This document shows, one piece after another, positions 8,973 to 19,142 of a stretch of DNA of 64,000 nt. Source of the stretch: Vibrio fortis (GTDB lineage: Bacteria; Pseudomonadota; Gammaproteobacteria; Enterobacterales; Vibrionaceae); NCBI RefSeq assembly GCF_024347475.1, contig NZ_AP025487.1, forward strand, positions 1,798,001 through 1,862,000, in the 5' to 3' direction. Position numbers and translations under genes: made by a program. Position 1 is the first letter of the stretch. Each line of letters starts with the position of its first letter. Below the pieces are notes generated by a model, which was not told where the DNA came from, searched no databases, and worked only from the letters and a program-made list of their open reading frames with translations.

Positions 8973-9815
8973 TTATGCCGTCGTTGTACGGAGCTTTTGC
9001 GACTGCTTCTTAGTAATCGAGATACGTCGTACAAGTGCAATAACAAACACTAAGCTTTGAATCAGAACGATTGTTGGGGCTGGTGCACTATCGATATGGA
9101 AACTTAAGTACGCGCCTAACACCATAGTCGTTAGGTTCACTAAACACGCAATCCACAGCATGCTTGAAAAACGCTTCACCAACAGAAACGCTATCGCGCC
9201 TGGGGCAATCAACAAGCTAATCGCTAAGATAAGTCCAATCGCACTCAGCGTCGCAACAATCGTCAGCGAAAGAAACGTCAGCAAGGTGTAATGCAGCACG
9301 GTCACATTTAAGCCGCTCACTTTAGCTTGAACTTCGTCAAAGGAGTGCAACAGGAAATCTTTCCAGAACAATACAATACCAAGAACAACCACCGCTGAGA
9401 TGATTGCTGCGGTACTTAGCTCTTTTGCATCGACGCCTAACATATTGCCAAACAAGATATGATCTAAGTGCGCGTGAGTATCTAACGCTACATAAAGAAC
9501 AATCCCTAGCGCGAACATGCCAGAGAACACCACACCCATCACCGTGTCGTGTTTTACTCTTGAGTTTTCAGCTAAAAAACCTGTAAGGAAGCTGCATAAC
9601 ATGCCCGCCAGAAATGCCCCAAGCAATAACGGCAAACCTGTTACATACGCTAGAACAATGCCCGGAAGTACCGCGTGACTCACGGCATCCCCCATTAGCG
9701 CCCACCCTTTCATCACCAAAAAGCAAGAAAGAAGCGCAGTCGGCAGAGCAATAATCAGACAGATAAGAAAAGCGTTCTGCATGAAGGGGAATTGGAATGG
9801 CAACAACAAATCCAT
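8973..9815 (-). CDS. sitD: Mn/Fe ABC transporter permease (SitD type)
   Basis: 280-residue ABC-3 family integral membrane protein with about eight hydrophobic segments and the family segment MKGWALMGDAVSHAVLPG. Last gene of a four-gene operon read leftwards, one base after the stop of the first permease. The paired permeases form the membrane channel of a chelated manganese/iron importer of the SitABCD/YfeABCD type. Metal preference is inferred from the binding protein; the operon ends at the hairpin 8917-8942. Confidence 0.88.
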   Translation of the reverse strand: MDLLLPFQFPFMQNAFLICLIIALPTALLSCFLVMKGWALMGDAVSHAVLPGIVLAYVTGLPLLLGAFLAGMLCSFLTGFLAENSRVKHDTVMGVVFSGMFALGIVLYVALDTHAHLDHILFGNMLGVDAKELSTAAIISAVVVLGIVLFWKDFLLHSFDEVQAKVSGLNVTVLHYTLLTFLSLTIVATLSAIGLILAISLLIAPGAIAFLLVKRFSSMLWIACLVNLTTMVLGAYLSFHIDSAPAPTIVLIQSLVFVIALVRRISITKKQSQKLRTTTA

Positions 9816-9816
9816 A

Positions 9817-10740
9817 CTAATACTCCTTTACCAAAGACGTGTGCTCAAGTGGCGAATCAGAAGAAGTGAGCTCGTCTGCTCTTGGGCTCTTTACTCGTGC
9901 TTTTTTCGCCCTTAAGTGTACAGCCAGATAACCATGCTTGGGAGCAAAGAAAAACGCAAAAAGGAAGATAACGGTTTGCAAGCAAATGATAATGCCACCT
10001 GTCGCTCCATCTAAGAAGAAACTAATGTAAGCACCTGCAAAACTCGTGCTGCTACCAATAATGACGGACACCAAAATCAGTCGAGGGAAACGGTCACACA
10101 GCAGGTATGCCGTTGCACCCGGCGTCACCACCATAGCAATAACCAACAGCGCACCCACCGTTTGCATCGCGGCAACAATCGATGCAGATAAAAGAGTAAA
10201 GAAGATCGCCTTTAAAACGCCCGGATTAAGCCCTATTGAACGCGCGTGGTTCTCATCGAAGAATGTCACCATAAGATCTTTCCACTTCGCCAATAGAACC
10301 ACCAGCGTGACCACACCAATAACGACGAGCTGAAGAGTATCTTCTGGCGTAATCGCGAGAATGTTACCCATGGTGATGGTTTGAACACTGACAGAGATAG
10401 GATTGATGGAGATAAGGAAAAGACCAAGTGCGAAAAATGAAGTGAAGACTAAGCCGATGATCACATCGATTTTCAAGCCCGAGCGTTCAGACAAGAACAG
10501 CATAGTGCCTGCCGCTATCCCACCAGAGATAAAGGCACCAAAAGCGAATGGAAGTCCAATCATATAAGCCAATGCGACACCCGGTACAACCGCATGTCCC
10601 AGAGCATCCCCGATTAAGGACCACCCTTTAAGCATCAGATACGCAGAGAGAAATGCACACACGCCACCAACTAAGGCAGACACCCACATGGCGTTAGTCA
10701 TATAACCGTAATTGAATGGCTGTAACAAAAGCTCAATCAT
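9817..10740 (-). CDS. sitC: Mn/Fe ABC transporter permease (SitC type)
   Basis: 307-residue ABC-3 permease, multi-pass, with [19 protein letters not shown] and a charged cytoplasmic tail of about 35 residues. It overlaps the ATPase gene by four bases (ATGA at 10737-10740), a sign of coupled translation, and is followed almost at once by the second permease. It resembles the second permease in its N-terminal third, as expected for paralogous halves of one channel. Confidence 0.88.
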   Translation of the reverse strand: MIELLLQPFNYGYMTNAMWVSALVGGVCAFLSAYLMLKGWSLIGDALGHAVVPGVALAYMIGLPFAFGAFISGGIAAGTMLFLSERSGLKIDVIIGLVFTSFFALGLFLISINPISVSVQTITMGNILAITPEDTLQLVVIGVVTLVVLLAKWKDLMVTFFDENHARSIGLNPGVLKAIFFTLLSASIVAAMQTVGALLVIAMVVTPGATAYLLCDRFPRLILVSVIIGSSTSFAGAYISFFLDGATGGIIICLQTVIFLFAFFFAPKHGYLAVHLRAKKARVKSPRADELTSSDSPLEHTSLVKEY

Positions 10741-11654
10741 AATTGAGGCTCCGTCTTTTTCGCTGTTAACGCCTTGCCATCATACTGAATGAATGGTCTT
10801 TCATCGTCCGTAAGTATGGTCAGTTCCCTCGTATCTTCATCGTGATGAAGTGCATTACCACCTAATTTGAAGTGTCTTAGTGAACCACCAAATACGCGCT
10901 GGAGGTTTTCCTCTGTGTAAGTCGTTTCAATTGGACCAGAGGCCAGAACCGTTTTGTTGACCATGATGGTTCTATCGCAGAATTCAGGCACAGAGCCAAG
11001 ATTATGCGTCGATACCAGCATTACATGCCCTTCATCGCGAAGCGATTTAAGCAGGTCGATGATTTGATGCTCAGTTTTTACATCAACACCGGTAAAGGGT
11101 TCATCCAACAGAATCACTTTTGCTTCTTGTGCTAGTGCTCTCGCCAAGAACACGCGCTTCTTCTGCCCTCCAGATAGCTCTCCGATTTGACGCTTTCTAA
11201 ACTCCAGCATATTGACACGTTCAAGAGCTAGGTCGACAGCAAGATGATCAACATCTTTGGGTCTGCGAAGCCAGTTCATGTGACCGTAACGCCCCATCAT
11301 GACCACTTCTTCAACCAAAACAGGAAAGCTCCAGTCAATCTCCTCTGACTGAGGCACATAAGACACCATGTTACTTTTGAGCGCTTTTTTAACGCTTTCC
11401 CCCAATATTTGGATCTGCCCTTTGGACATAGGAACAAAGCCCATGATTGCCTTAAAAAGAGTCGACTTTCCTGCTCCATTCACACCAACCAGTGCCGTCA
11501 CTGACCCTTGCGGTACGGTAAAGTCCGCATCATAAAGGGCTGTATAACCGTTCCGATAAGTAACCGTTACATCGCTGACTGAAATACCAAGGTGTTCCTC
11601 ATTTTTAACATCACTCATAACAGATGCTTTACTCCCAATATCGGTTGAATTCAT
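10737..11654 (-). CDS. sitB: Mn/Fe ABC transporter ATP-binding protein (SitB type)
   Basis: 305-residue ATPase with Walker [11 protein letters not shown]-loop, signature LSGGQ, Walker B VILLDEP and the switch His in STHNLG. It has a C-terminal extension of about 50 residues past the usual domain. It lies between the binding-protein gene (26-base gap) and the permease (overlap) in the sit operon and powers import. An N-terminal stretch of about 20 residues precedes the ABC domain, so the true start could be slightly downstream. Confidence 0.9.
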   Translation of the reverse strand: MNSTDIGSKASVMSDVKNEEHLGISVSDVTVTYRNGYTALYDADFTVPQGSVTALVGVNGAGKSTLFKAIMGFVPMSKGQIQILGESVKKALKSNMVSYVPQSEEIDWSFPVLVEEVVMMGRYGHMNWLRRPKDVDHLAVDLALERVNMLEFRKRQIGELSGGQKKRVFLARALAQEAKVILLDEPFTGVDVKTEHQIIDLLKSLRDEGHVMLVSTHNLGSVPEFCDRTIMVNKTVLASGPIETTYTEENLQRVFGGSLRHFKLGGNALHHDEDTRELTILTDDERPFIQYDGKALTAKKTEPQL

Positions 11655-11680
11655 TGTGTCAAATATCGTGGAAATATGTC

Positions 11681-12574
11681 TTAGTTCGTCGCAGTCAGAC
11701 CATTTGCTACAGTAGTCGACGTCACTTTTAACAAATCTAGATAAGTGGGAACCGGACCATCAGCAGTTGATAGCGAATCGACAAACAGCTCACCGCCATA
11801 CTGGGCACCGGTATCTCTTGCCACTTGTTTTGCTGGAGAGGTATTGACGGTTGATTCACAAAATACGACAGGGATATGGTTTTGTTTTACGCCATCGATA
11901 ACTGAACGTACTTGCTGCGGTGTACCGACTTGATCTGCGTTCATTGGCCATAGATACAGTTCTCTCAAGCCGAAATCCTTAGCAAGGTAGCTAAACGCCC
12001 CTTCGCATGTGACTAGCCAGCGATTACTGTCAGGGATCTGAGCGATCTGGTCTTTTAGAGGTTCGATGGTTGCTCTGAGTTTGGCTTTGTAAGCAGCTGC
12101 GTTCTTTACATAAATCGCCGCGTTGTTTGGGTCGTGCTCAGCGAATGCTTCTACGATGTTATCGATATAGATAAGTGCATTATCTAAGCCCATCCAAGCA
12201 TGAGGGTTTGGCTTACCTTCATAAGAACCAGAAGCGATTGGAATTGGATTGATTCCTTTGGTCAGCGTTACCGCCGGAACGTCCTTCATATTTGAGAGAA
12301 ATTGCTCAAACCACAACTCAAGATTCATCCCATTCCACAAAATAAGATCAGCATCAGATGCGCGAACAATGTCTTTCGGCGTTGGCTCGTAACCATGAAT
12401 CTCAGCACCAGGCTTAGTGACAGACACGATCTCAGCGGCATCCCCTGCTACATTTGAAGCCATATCAGCTAAGACCGTGAATGTAGTCACTACCTTCATT
12501 TTGTCACCAGCAGCATTTACCAATGGTGATATCGCCAACAATAGTGATGACACAGCCAATGCCAATTTCTTCAT
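11681..12574 (-). CDS. sitA: Periplasmic Mn/Fe-binding protein (SitA/YfeA type)
   Basis: 297-residue cluster A-I solute-binding protein with a signal peptide ([22 protein letters not shown]). The metal ligands typical of the family are present: His60 ([13 protein letters not shown]), His125 (PNPHAW), Glu191 (TCEGAF) and Asp266 (FVDSL). The frame is open to 12682, but the ATG at 12574 follows GGGGAAGGA and starts the signal peptide. It is the first gene of sitABCD. A Fur-like box about 90 bases upstream indicates iron repression. Mn2+ and Fe2+ are the usual substrates; Zn2+ cannot be excluded from sequence alone. Confidence 0.92.
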   Translation of the reverse strand: MKKLALAVSSLLLAISPLVNAAGDKMKVVTTFTVLADMASNVAGDAAEIVSVTKPGAEIHGYEPTPKDIVRASDADLILWNGMNLELWFEQFLSNMKDVPAVTLTKGINPIPIASGSYEGKPNPHAWMGLDNALIYIDNIVEAFAEHDPNNAAIYVKNAAAYKAKLRATIEPLKDQIAQIPDSNRWLVTCEGAFSYLAKDFGLRELYLWPMNADQVGTPQQVRSVIDGVKQNHIPVVFCESTVNTSPAKQVARDTGAQYGGELFVDSLSTADGPVPTYLDLLKVTSTTVANGLTATN

Positions 12575-12661
12575 ATCCTTCCCCTTGATAATGAGACGTT
12601 CTAATACTGTGTAAACACACCAGCACTTTGCGAGTGATTCGCATTTACAATACATATTAAT

Positions 12662-12680
12662 GCGAACAATTCTCATTATC
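12662..12680 (-). promoter_or_regulatory. Fur-like box upstream of sitA
   Basis: On the minus strand GATAATGAGAATTGTTCGC matches 14 of 19 positions of the Fur consensus. A related half-site (TTGATAATGAG) occurs in the opposite orientation at 12585-12595, close to the sitA start. Together they suggest Fur repression of sitABCD. Confidence 0.6.
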
Positions 12681-12822
12681 AACGTTATTTTATTTTGGGA
12701 AGACTATTTACGGACTTGTACTGTGTGTGACTACGAGAGAAAGGTCATGTTTGAATAGCAATCGAGCCCAAGCTAGGATTTAAATCACTCTGCATACTGC
12801 TTCAAAAACAACGTCACGGATC

Positions 12823-12861
12823 AAAAAGAGCCATCACACAAATCATTGAGTGATGGCTCTT
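12823..12861 (-). terminator. Intrinsic terminator of the chemoreceptor gene
   Basis: Stem AGAGCCATCA (12827-12836) with TGATGGCTCT (12851-12860), followed on the minus strand by a T-run. It ends the methyl-accepting chemotaxis gene. Confidence 0.8.
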
Positions 12862-12893
12862 ATCAGCTTTTGGTTGTTATTTTTACAATCGTG

Positions 12894-14810
12894 TTAGCGG
12901 TTTGACTCTTCGACTTTAAATTTGCTCATTAGGTCATCAAGCCTGTTATTCACCTCAACAAGCTTGGCTGCACCTTCATCCATCTCAATACCTGATGCTT
13001 TGAGTGCAACAACGATATCGTTGATCTGATTGGTATTACGGCCAATTTCATGGGTCACACTGCTCTGCTCTTCTGCGGACGTCGCAATCTGCATGCTCGC
13101 ATCGTTAATCTCGGTGATATGTACAGACACTTCGGCCACACTCGCCTCTAAACCATTGGTACTCTCTTCCGTATCATTACATCGAGCCTTGGTGCTCTCC
13201 ATCGCTTCAACCATGGTTTTACTGCCAACCAAGAGTTCATTCAGTGCTTTTTCAATCTCTTCGGTGCTGGTTTTAGTACGCCCCGCTAAGTTTCTTACTT
13301 CGTCTGCAACCACGGCAAAGCCTCTGCCCTGCTCGCCCGCGCGCGCAGCTTCAATTGCAGCGTTAAGAGCTAATAGATTGGTTTGTTCTGCGATATCGCT
13401 GATGACCGTTAAGATAGAATAAATACTCTCTGATTTGAGATTCATGTCTTGAACACGTTCCATCGCAGTATCAATATCTGATCTCAACTCAACCATACTC
13501 TCTTTAGAGCGCTCGATGGTAGCGATTGAAGCATGGCCGAGAGACTCAGCTTTCTGCGTCAGTTGAGCCGTTTGAGACGCACTCAGTGCCACAGCTTCCG
13601 CAGTAGAGTTCATCTCTACAATCGCAGTGGCAACTTGTTCAGTCTCTGCAGCGTGGTCAGTCAATCTTTCCGCACTCACACGTGACTGCTCTGATAGATT
13701 AGCCGTTCTGCTTTTTAGTTCTGATGAAAGTAACTTAACCTCAAGCACCATATCTTGCAGTTGAGAAACGAAGCCATTGATTCCTTTAGCAATTCGACCT
13801 AAATCATCATTGGAGTTCTCCGGTAAGCGCTTTGTTAAATCGCCATTACCTTGCGCCAAACCCTCTACCAAATCTCGTAATGCTAAAACAGGGCGGTATA
13901 AGTAGTTAAATACAGCAGTCAGAATCAAAACAGTAAACAAAATGACTAACAAGACACTAACGATTTTCTCTTGGCGCAGATCGTAAAGTTCAGCGAAAGC
14001 AACTGACTCATCAACACGAATCGCGAAGTACCATGTTTTGTCCGCCACCTTAAAGGCATTCGAGAAAAGCAGTTTACCCGTACCATTAAACTCGTACTCT
14101 TGAAGTGCAGACGGCTGGCTCACTGCGTTAAGAGCCACGCTACCAAACCCGTCTAGCTCCGACGCCTTAACACCATTTTTGATTTCCGGTGAAGAAGAAG
14201 CCAGTACGGTCGTGTTTTGATCCATCATGATCGCCACAGCTCCAGGAATATCAGACACCTGTTTTACTACTTCGTTAAGGTAGTCCAACGTTAAATCGGA
14301 AGACAATGTGCCATCAAATGCTTTCTGTACAAAGCTGATCCATATGACGCCATCGCTCGCAATGTAAGGTTCTGTAACCGACACGCCAGCCTGTCTTTGC
14401 GCCAGTAAGTACCACTCTCGCGTTGTAACGTCACCCTCATATTTATGGTTTGGCCAAGTATTGGCGCTCTGATTCCAGTAACCATCGCCATTATCTAATG
14501 AGATAACTACACTGCCGATGTCCATTGCTTTGGCCAGTATTTGAGTTTGTTCTACGTAATTTAAGGGGAAAGGCTTGTTGTTATAGTGGTTGGCAATGCT
14601 TGAAACGCTGGATGCCTTTTGAGCGAAGTATTGCTCGACGGTGAGAGATTGTTGCTTGGTATAATCCGTGAAATACCGCTCTACATCCCTAATCACGAAC
14701 TCTTCTGTTTGTTTGTATCCATAGAGCTCGCTCGCCATTAATAACACCGTCATTAACAAGGCAACGGAACCTAACAGAATTCCCTTAAAACCCAGACTTC
14801 CTTTTCTCAT
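12894..14810 (-). CDS. Methyl-accepting chemotaxis protein with dCACHE-type sensor
   Basis: 638-residue transmembrane chemoreceptor. From the N-terminus: TM1 (about 10-32), a periplasmic dCACHE-like domain (residues about 35-280, with a REWYLLA..VTEPYI segment), TM2 (about 285-305), HAMP, and a cytoplasmic signalling domain with the hairpin-tip sequence [20 protein letters not shown], which binds CheA/CheW. No C-terminal NWETF-type pentapeptide. The frame runs to 14864, but I choose the ATG at 14810 because GGGAG lies six bases upstream of it and directly against the ATG at 14816. The ligand is unknown; dCACHE domains usually bind amino acids or other small organics. Confidence 0.93.
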   Translation of the reverse strand: MRKGSLGFKGILLGSVALLMTVLLMASELYGYKQTEEFVIRDVERYFTDYTKQQSLTVEQYFAQKASSVSSIANHYNNKPFPLNYVEQTQILAKAMDIGSVVISLDNGDGYWNQSANTWPNHKYEGDVTTREWYLLAQRQAGVSVTEPYIASDGVIWISFVQKAFDGTLSSDLTLDYLNEVVKQVSDIPGAVAIMMDQNTTVLASSSPEIKNGVKASELDGFGSVALNAVSQPSALQEYEFNGTGKLLFSNAFKVADKTWYFAIRVDESVAFAELYDLRQEKIVSVLLVILFTVLILTAVFNYLYRPVLALRDLVEGLAQGNGDLTKRLPENSNDDLGRIAKGINGFVSQLQDMVLEVKLLSSELKSRTANLSEQSRVSAERLTDHAAETEQVATAIVEMNSTAEAVALSASQTAQLTQKAESLGHASIATIERSKESMVELRSDIDTAMERVQDMNLKSESIYSILTVISDIAEQTNLLALNAAIEAARAGEQGRGFAVVADEVRNLAGRTKTSTEEIEKALNELLVGSKTMVEAMESTKARCNDTEESTNGLEASVAEVSVHITEINDASMQIATSAEEQSSVTHEIGRNTNQINDIVVALKASGIEMDEGAAKLVEVNNRLDDLMSKFKVEESNR

Positions 14811-15219
14811 ATACATCTCCCGACCTAGAGTACTGACCTGATTACTGCGGACTCTATAAATCATTCACAGAACCAATACCATTTCGGTTATAACACAACA
14901 TAGATAAATAAAACTATCAGTAAGAGTGTGAAGGTTTTATGACAATAACGAAGAGAGTGATCTAGAGTCACATTTTGACAGATATTCAGATGAGCCCCCC
15001 TATAAAGAAGGCTTGCGGATCATAAGAAACGGCTAAACAAGCTCCGTAATTTATCGGGCTATCGTTGGTTATCCCCACCCACTGAAAAAGAGTAACTCGC
15101 TTCTTAGAAGTATCGATTTACAAAAGAGGGACAAAATCACTAAGGAAAGCGAATAAGAAGAGATACACTACCTCTATTGCAAAACCATCAATCCACTAAG
15201 AACTTTAAAGTAGCTACAC
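14811..15219. other. Gene-free stretch upstream of the chemoreceptor
   Basis: About 400 bases between two divergent genes. It must hold promoters for the chemoreceptor (minus) and the small membrane protein (plus). I see no ORF with a ribosome site, no hairpin terminator and no repeat. Confidence 0.5.
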
Positions 15220-15714
15220 ATGTCTAAAGAACCCGGTTTCACCACAGAGTACACGCTCGACAAAACTTTCTTTGCTGAGTGTTATGACCAAACGAGCGTC
15301 CCTGTCCAGTTTCCTAAAGCCTATTTGAAGGCGTTCCTGTTCCTTATCTTTGGCGTGGTTCTATTAGAGTTTGAACTACTTCCAAGCGGCTATGTTGGTT
15401 GGTTCTTTATTGTGCTGAGTGTCATTGAAGCATTCAGTGTCTACTGCAAAAGAACATGGTGGTTGTGGCGACAAAGAATCAGCTCAGGCGCGGGAAGCAA
15501 AGTGATCTTTTCAGGTGACGAAAACGGCGTGAGTTACAAAAACTACAAAACCACGAACACCATCAAGTGGAGCCAAATCGACGAGCTTGAACAGACAGAC
15601 CTAGGCTTAATCATCCATATTGGTAAACAACGTCAATACGTGAGTAAGTCGTGCTTAAATGATGAAGCAATTACCTTCATGTTTGAACAACACACAGCTG
15701 CCAAAGCAAATTGA
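15220..15714 (+). CDS. Small membrane protein with YcxB-like C-terminal domain
   Basis: 164 residues: two membrane segments (about 38-55 and 59-72), then a soluble C-terminal domain (about 90-155) of mostly beta pattern with the segment TIKWSQIDELEQTDLGLIIHI, which resembles the YcxB-like domain of uncharacterised Gram-positive and proteobacterial proteins. No catalytic motif is visible. The ATG follows an A-rich leader with a poor ribosome site. It is on the same strand as the phosphoesterase gene 62 bases downstream and may be co-transcribed. Function unknown. Confidence 0.65.
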   Translation: MSKEPGFTTEYTLDKTFFAECYDQTSVPVQFPKAYLKAFLFLIFGVVLLEFELLPSGYVGWFFIVLSVIEAFSVYCKRTWWLWRQRISSGAGSKVIFSGDENGVSYKNYKTTNTIKWSQIDELEQTDLGLIIHIGKQRQYVSKSCLNDEAITFMFEQHTAAKAN

Positions 15715-15776
15715 TCTAAATCTGCGCCTGCCTATCGGTAGGTGCTCTTCTTCATTGTCATGACTGGACTATAACA

Positions 15777-16502
15777 ATGACTATCGTATACCAAATCAGT
15801 GACTGTCACCTATCCGATGAATCCAGCTATGAAAACCTACGCCGAGCATTGGAATACGCTGACAGCGATCCTGACTGCACAGCGATTTTTCTAACCGGTG
15901 ATATTTGCTGTAACCCACAGTTAGGCGACTACATTCGGCTAGAAGCGTTCATAAAACAGTATATTGGAAACAAGCCAATTTACGCGATTGCAGGCAATCA
16001 TGACGACTCTTCATTAATGCGCGCAGAATTAAAAGGCTCAACGATTTGCGTTACCAACAAAGCCACTGTTTGTGGGCGAGAGTTTGTGTTTCTCGACTCG
16101 AGCTTCAAACCGCTCGATAACCAACATCCACTAGGTTCAGGACGTATTGATAACCGTGGCATGGCGCAGCTTAAAAAGCATCTTAGAAAGTCTCACCATC
16201 CGATCGTCGTCGTCCACCACCCTGTTATCCCCGTTGGTGCCGAATGGATGAAGGCGATTCGCCTAGAGAATGATACAACGGTGATGAAAGTGCTTACGCA
16301 GTATCAAGTCCGTGACGTTATCTGTGGACACGGCCATGACGGCATTACAACCACACACTTGGACGTAACTCAGTACATGGCCCCAGCAACAGCCTATGGA
16401 TTTGACCACTCAATCGATGAATACAATCGCAGTGAGAAAATTGGATTAGGTAAAATCTCGCTCTCTGCAAACTCTGTCGATTACCAAGCAATCTATTTGT
16501 AG
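15777..16502 (+). CDS. Calcineurin-like metallophosphoesterase (CpdA-like)
   Basis: 241-residue two-metal phosphoesterase with a full ligand set: Asp9/His11 (SDCHL), Asp42 (TGD), Asn74/His75 (AGNHDD), His147-His148 (VVHHPV) and His185/His187 (CGHGHD). The layout is that of class III cyclic nucleotide phosphodiesterases such as CpdA, so cAMP or a phosphodiester is a fair guess. The Vibrio housekeeping cpdA usually lies near nudF and parE, so this may be a paralogue. Its last 10 bases overlap the convergent LysR gene. Confidence 0.75.
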   Translation: MTIVYQISDCHLSDESSYENLRRALEYADSDPDCTAIFLTGDICCNPQLGDYIRLEAFIKQYIGNKPIYAIAGNHDDSSLMRAELKGSTICVTNKATVCGREFVFLDSSFKPLDNQHPLGSGRIDNRGMAQLKKHLRKSHHPIVVVHHPVIPVGAEWMKAIRLENDTTVMKVLTQYQVRDVICGHGHDGITTTHLDVTQYMAPATAYGFDHSIDEYNRSEKIGLGKISLSANSVDYQAIYL

Positions 16503-17398
16503 TCATTCTGGCCTGCATAACTATGTAGATGCTCGATAAACGCAGGAACTTTCTTCGCTATATGCTTTCTTGATGCGTAGAAGGCGTACAAAACTAAGTC
16601 TTCGGGTTGATATTCCAACTCAATGACTTCTAGATCTCCTGCGTTAATCTTTTCCTCACACAGTTCGGCTGGCAGGATTGCAAAACCCAAACCCGCTAGT
16701 CCACCAGCCATAGCAAGTTGCCCGCTATTGACCTTAAATGCTGACTTTACTCGCTGTGTTACCAGTTCACCTTTGTCATTTTTAAACACCCAAGGCGTGC
16801 CGTTGAGAGCGGTAAAACTAGTGATACAAGGTACGTGTTTTAGGTCTGTAATCTTCTCTGGTTTGGTGCAGGTTTGCAGAAGCTTAGGTGATGCGACAAC
16901 AACACTCGACCAGCGTTTAATCTCTTTGGCTATCCAGTTGTTATCATCAAGCTTTCCTCGGTGGAAACTCAAAATCACATCGAAGCCATCCAAAAAGTCC
17001 TCTTTAGGGCTGATACTAGTGTCACAGCACAACGAAATCGAAGGATACTTTGTGCAAAAGGACACGACTGCTTGGGCAAGCTCCGGAGAATCTGGCATCA
17101 AAATATTGAGCTGCCCCATTACCTCATGTGATTGTTGCGTTACTTCTTCGAGTGCGTCGCTAAGCTTGTCCAACAATGGTTGAGTGCGTAGATAGAGTTG
17201 TTCGCCGACTTCGGTTGGCGCGATGCGACGAGTGGTTCGTTCGAATAATCGAGTATCCAGTTGCTCTTCCAATAACGCGATGTGGCGACTGACATTTGAA
17301 GTTGGCAAACACAGGAACTCCGCTGCGCGTTTAAAGCTATTGTTCTCGTAGACACAGTGAAAGGTCTTAAGCCATTGTTGATCAATTTTATCTAGCAC
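16493..17398 (-). CDS. LysR-family transcriptional regulator divergent from the accD-like gene
   Basis: 301 residues: an N-terminal winged helix (about 8-65, with FKRAAEFLCLPTSNVSRHI) and an effector-binding type 2 periplasmic-like domain from about 90. It is transcribed away from the accD-like gene across 125 bases that contain two TTGG/CCAA palindromes, the usual LysR layout in which the regulator controls both itself and its divergent neighbour. The effector is unknown; an acyl-CoA or an inhibitor of carboxylase would fit the neighbour. Confidence 0.88.
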   Translation of the reverse strand: MLDKIDQQWLKTFHCVYENNSFKRAAEFLCLPTSNVSRHIALLEEQLDTRLFERTTRRIAPTEVGEQLYLRTQPLLDKLSDALEEVTQQSHEVMGQLNILMPDSPELAQAVVSFCTKYPSISLCCDTSISPKEDFLDGFDVILSFHRGKLDDNNWIAKEIKRWSSVVVASPKLLQTCTKPEKITDLKHVPCITSFTALNGTPWVFKNDKGELVTQRVKSAFKVNSGQLAMAGGLAGLGFAILPAELCEEKINAGDLEVIELEYQPEDLVLYAFYASRKHIAKKVPAFIEHLHSYAGQNDYK

Positions 17399-17432
17399 CT
17401 TGTTATTTCACCCCTAAAACAATCCCAAAAAG

Positions 17433-17477
17433 TTGGATTATAAAACCAATACTAGACACTTTATTACCAAAAATTGG
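17433..17477. promoter_or_regulatory. Putative LysR operators between lysR-type gene and accD-like gene
   Basis: Two inverted repeats: TTGG-N9-CCAA at 17433-17449 and CCAA-AAA-TTGG at 17467-17477. A possible -10 (TACAAT, 17482-17487) for the accD-like gene follows directly. Palindrome plus second site near the promoter is typical of LysR recognition and activation sites. Confidence 0.5.
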
Positions 17478-17523
17478 CTTATACAATATTCATCATTCAA
17501 AGCATTGATAACAAGGTTTATGT

Positions 17524-18384
17524 ATGAGCTGGCTAGAAAAACTATTAAATAAGAAGAACTTAATCAGTACTCACAAAGCTTCAATCCCTGAAGGCATTTG
17601 GACTAAGTGCCCGAGCTGCGACCAAGTCTTGTATCGTATCGCACTCACAGAGAATTTAGAGGTGTGCCCTAAGTGTAATCACCACATGCGAATGTCAGCA
17701 CGAAATCGACTAGAGAGCTTTTTGGACAAAGGCGAACATACGGAGCTAGGCAAACAATTTCTGCCACAAGATCTACTCAATTTCAAAGACAAAAAGCGCT
17801 ACACAGAACGTCTAACACTTGCTCACAAGAACACTGGCGAAAGTGACGCACTGGTTGCGATGCAAGGTGAGCTATTAGGGCTACCTATTATCGCCTGCGC
17901 TTTTGAGTTTTCATTTATGGCTGGCTCAATGGGTTCGGTTGTTGGTGCACGTTTTGTGGAGGCAGTCGACACAGCAATTAAAACCAATTGTGGTTTAGTC
18001 TGCTTTTCCGCTTGTGGAGGTGCACGCATGCAAGAATCACTAATGGCATTAATGCAAATGGCAAAAACCAGCGCCGCGCTAAAACGTCTGTCTGACGCAA
18101 AACTTCCCTACATTTCAGTACTCACTGACCAAACCTTCGGTGGTGTATCCGCAAGCTTGGCAATGCTTGGCGACATTAACATCGGTGAGCCCAAAGCGCG
18201 CATTGGTTTTGCAGGCCGCAGAGTAATCGAACAAACCGTTCGTGAAAAGTTACCCGAAGATTTCCAACAGAGTGAATTTCTACTAGAGCACGGCGCACTC
18301 GACATGATTGTAGAAAGGCATGACATGCGAGAACGCGTTGCTAGACTCATCGCGATGATGACGAATAGGCAGATTCAAAGGTAG
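17524..18384 (+). CDS. AccD paralogue: acetyl-CoA carboxylase carboxyltransferase beta-like subunit, possible andrimid-type resistance form
   Basis: 286-residue AccD homologue alignable with E. coli AccD throughout. It keeps the four zinc Cys (29, 32, 48, 51) and the oxyanion-hole loop GGARMQE. It is shorter at the C-terminus than the usual 300-310 residues. Several near-invariant residues are changed: TDPTMGG reads TDQTFGG, with Phe205 at E. coli Met203, and FAGPRV reads FAGRRV (Arg232). Met203 is the hot spot at which M203L confers andrimid resistance, and AdmT of an andrimid producer has Leu there. The gene lies beside a divergent LysR gene, not in the canonical truA-accD-folC context, so I infer a second copy, probably a resistant one. 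A housekeeping role is less likely. Confidence 0.8.
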   Translation: MSWLEKLLNKKNLISTHKASIPEGIWTKCPSCDQVLYRIALTENLEVCPKCNHHMRMSARNRLESFLDKGEHTELGKQFLPQDLLNFKDKKRYTERLTLAHKNTGESDALVAMQGELLGLPIIACAFEFSFMAGSMGSVVGARFVEAVDTAIKTNCGLVCFSACGGARMQESLMALMQMAKTSAALKRLSDAKLPYISVLTDQTFGGVSASLAMLGDINIGEPKARIGFAGRRVIEQTVREKLPEDFQQSEFLLEHGALDMIVERHDMRERVARLIAMMTNRQIQR

Positions 18385-18410
18385 ATGCTTTGCGTATTCT
18401 AAATTACTCC

Positions 18411-19028
18411 TCAAGACAAGCTCTTCACTATCGCCATCACACCCATTGCTAAGAAAAGTGCGCCGCAACATTGGTTGAATACGCGGCCATTTTTTAGGAG
18501 CATCACCTTGACCTTATCTGCGACTCTCGCAACGCCGAACTCAACCGCAAATTCAATGCACAGAAAGGTCACTGTAATCACTACGAACTGAGGGAAAAAG
18601 GCCTTGTTCGGGTCGATGAACTGAGCCAAAAACGCGGTAAAGAATAGCAACACCTTTGGGTTGGATAATGCGGCAAAGTACCCTTGCTTGAAGAGCTGTC
18701 GCGGTAAGAGTATGACCGCTTCAGCTTTGTCTTCAACATCAACGCTCGGCGCATAGAATAGCTTCAGACCCAAGAACCCGAGGTAAAGTGCGCCTAACCA
18801 TTGAAGAACAATCATCAGCTCTGGTTCAGCTTCTAATAACGTGCCTAACCCAAGCATGGCTATGGTGATTAATAAAAAGAAGCCACAAACGCCACCATAA
18901 ATCGTCCATAGGGTCTTCTTGTAACCAAACTGAGCACCATGACTGAGCGCCAATAAAGAGTTAGGACCAGGAATACACGCTAACCCAAAAGCAGACAAAA
19001 TAAACAAACACCACACTTCAAACGTCAT
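18411..19028 (-). CDS. LysE/RhtB-family amino-acid exporter
   Basis: 205-residue membrane protein with about six hydrophobic segments and the family signature CIPGPNSLLALSHGAQFGYKKT near the N-terminus plus LSNPKVLLFFTAFLAQF. The family exports amino acids such as lysine, threonine and homoserine lactone; the substrate here is unknown. It diverges from a GlxA-type regulator 114 bases away, which may control it. It converges on the accD-like gene with only 26 bases between stops and no clear terminator. Confidence 0.9.
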   Translation of the reverse strand: MTFEVWCLFILSAFGLACIPGPNSLLALSHGAQFGYKKTLWTIYGGVCGFFLLITIAMLGLGTLLEAEPELMIVLQWLGALYLGFLGLKLFYAPSVDVEDKAEAVILLPRQLFKQGYFAALSNPKVLLFFTAFLAQFIDPNKAFFPQFVVITVTFLCIEFAVEFGVARVADKVKVMLLKNGRVFNQCCGALFLAMGVMAIVKSLS

Positions 19029-19142
19029 AACTAACCTTCAATAAGATAACTGAATCTGTCGCTAGTATGTGTCGAAAAGCAAATTGATAACGGAAATATA
19101 TGGACGTAAAATATGACTATATAGACATTCGAGATCACTGCT

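Noticed and set aside
8973..12574. Zinc importer (ZnuABC) reading of the metal ABC operon
   Set aside because: Two permeases, a SitA-type ligand set with Glu191 and Asp266, no His-rich loop in the binding protein, and a Fur-like rather than Zur-like box favour Mn/Fe.
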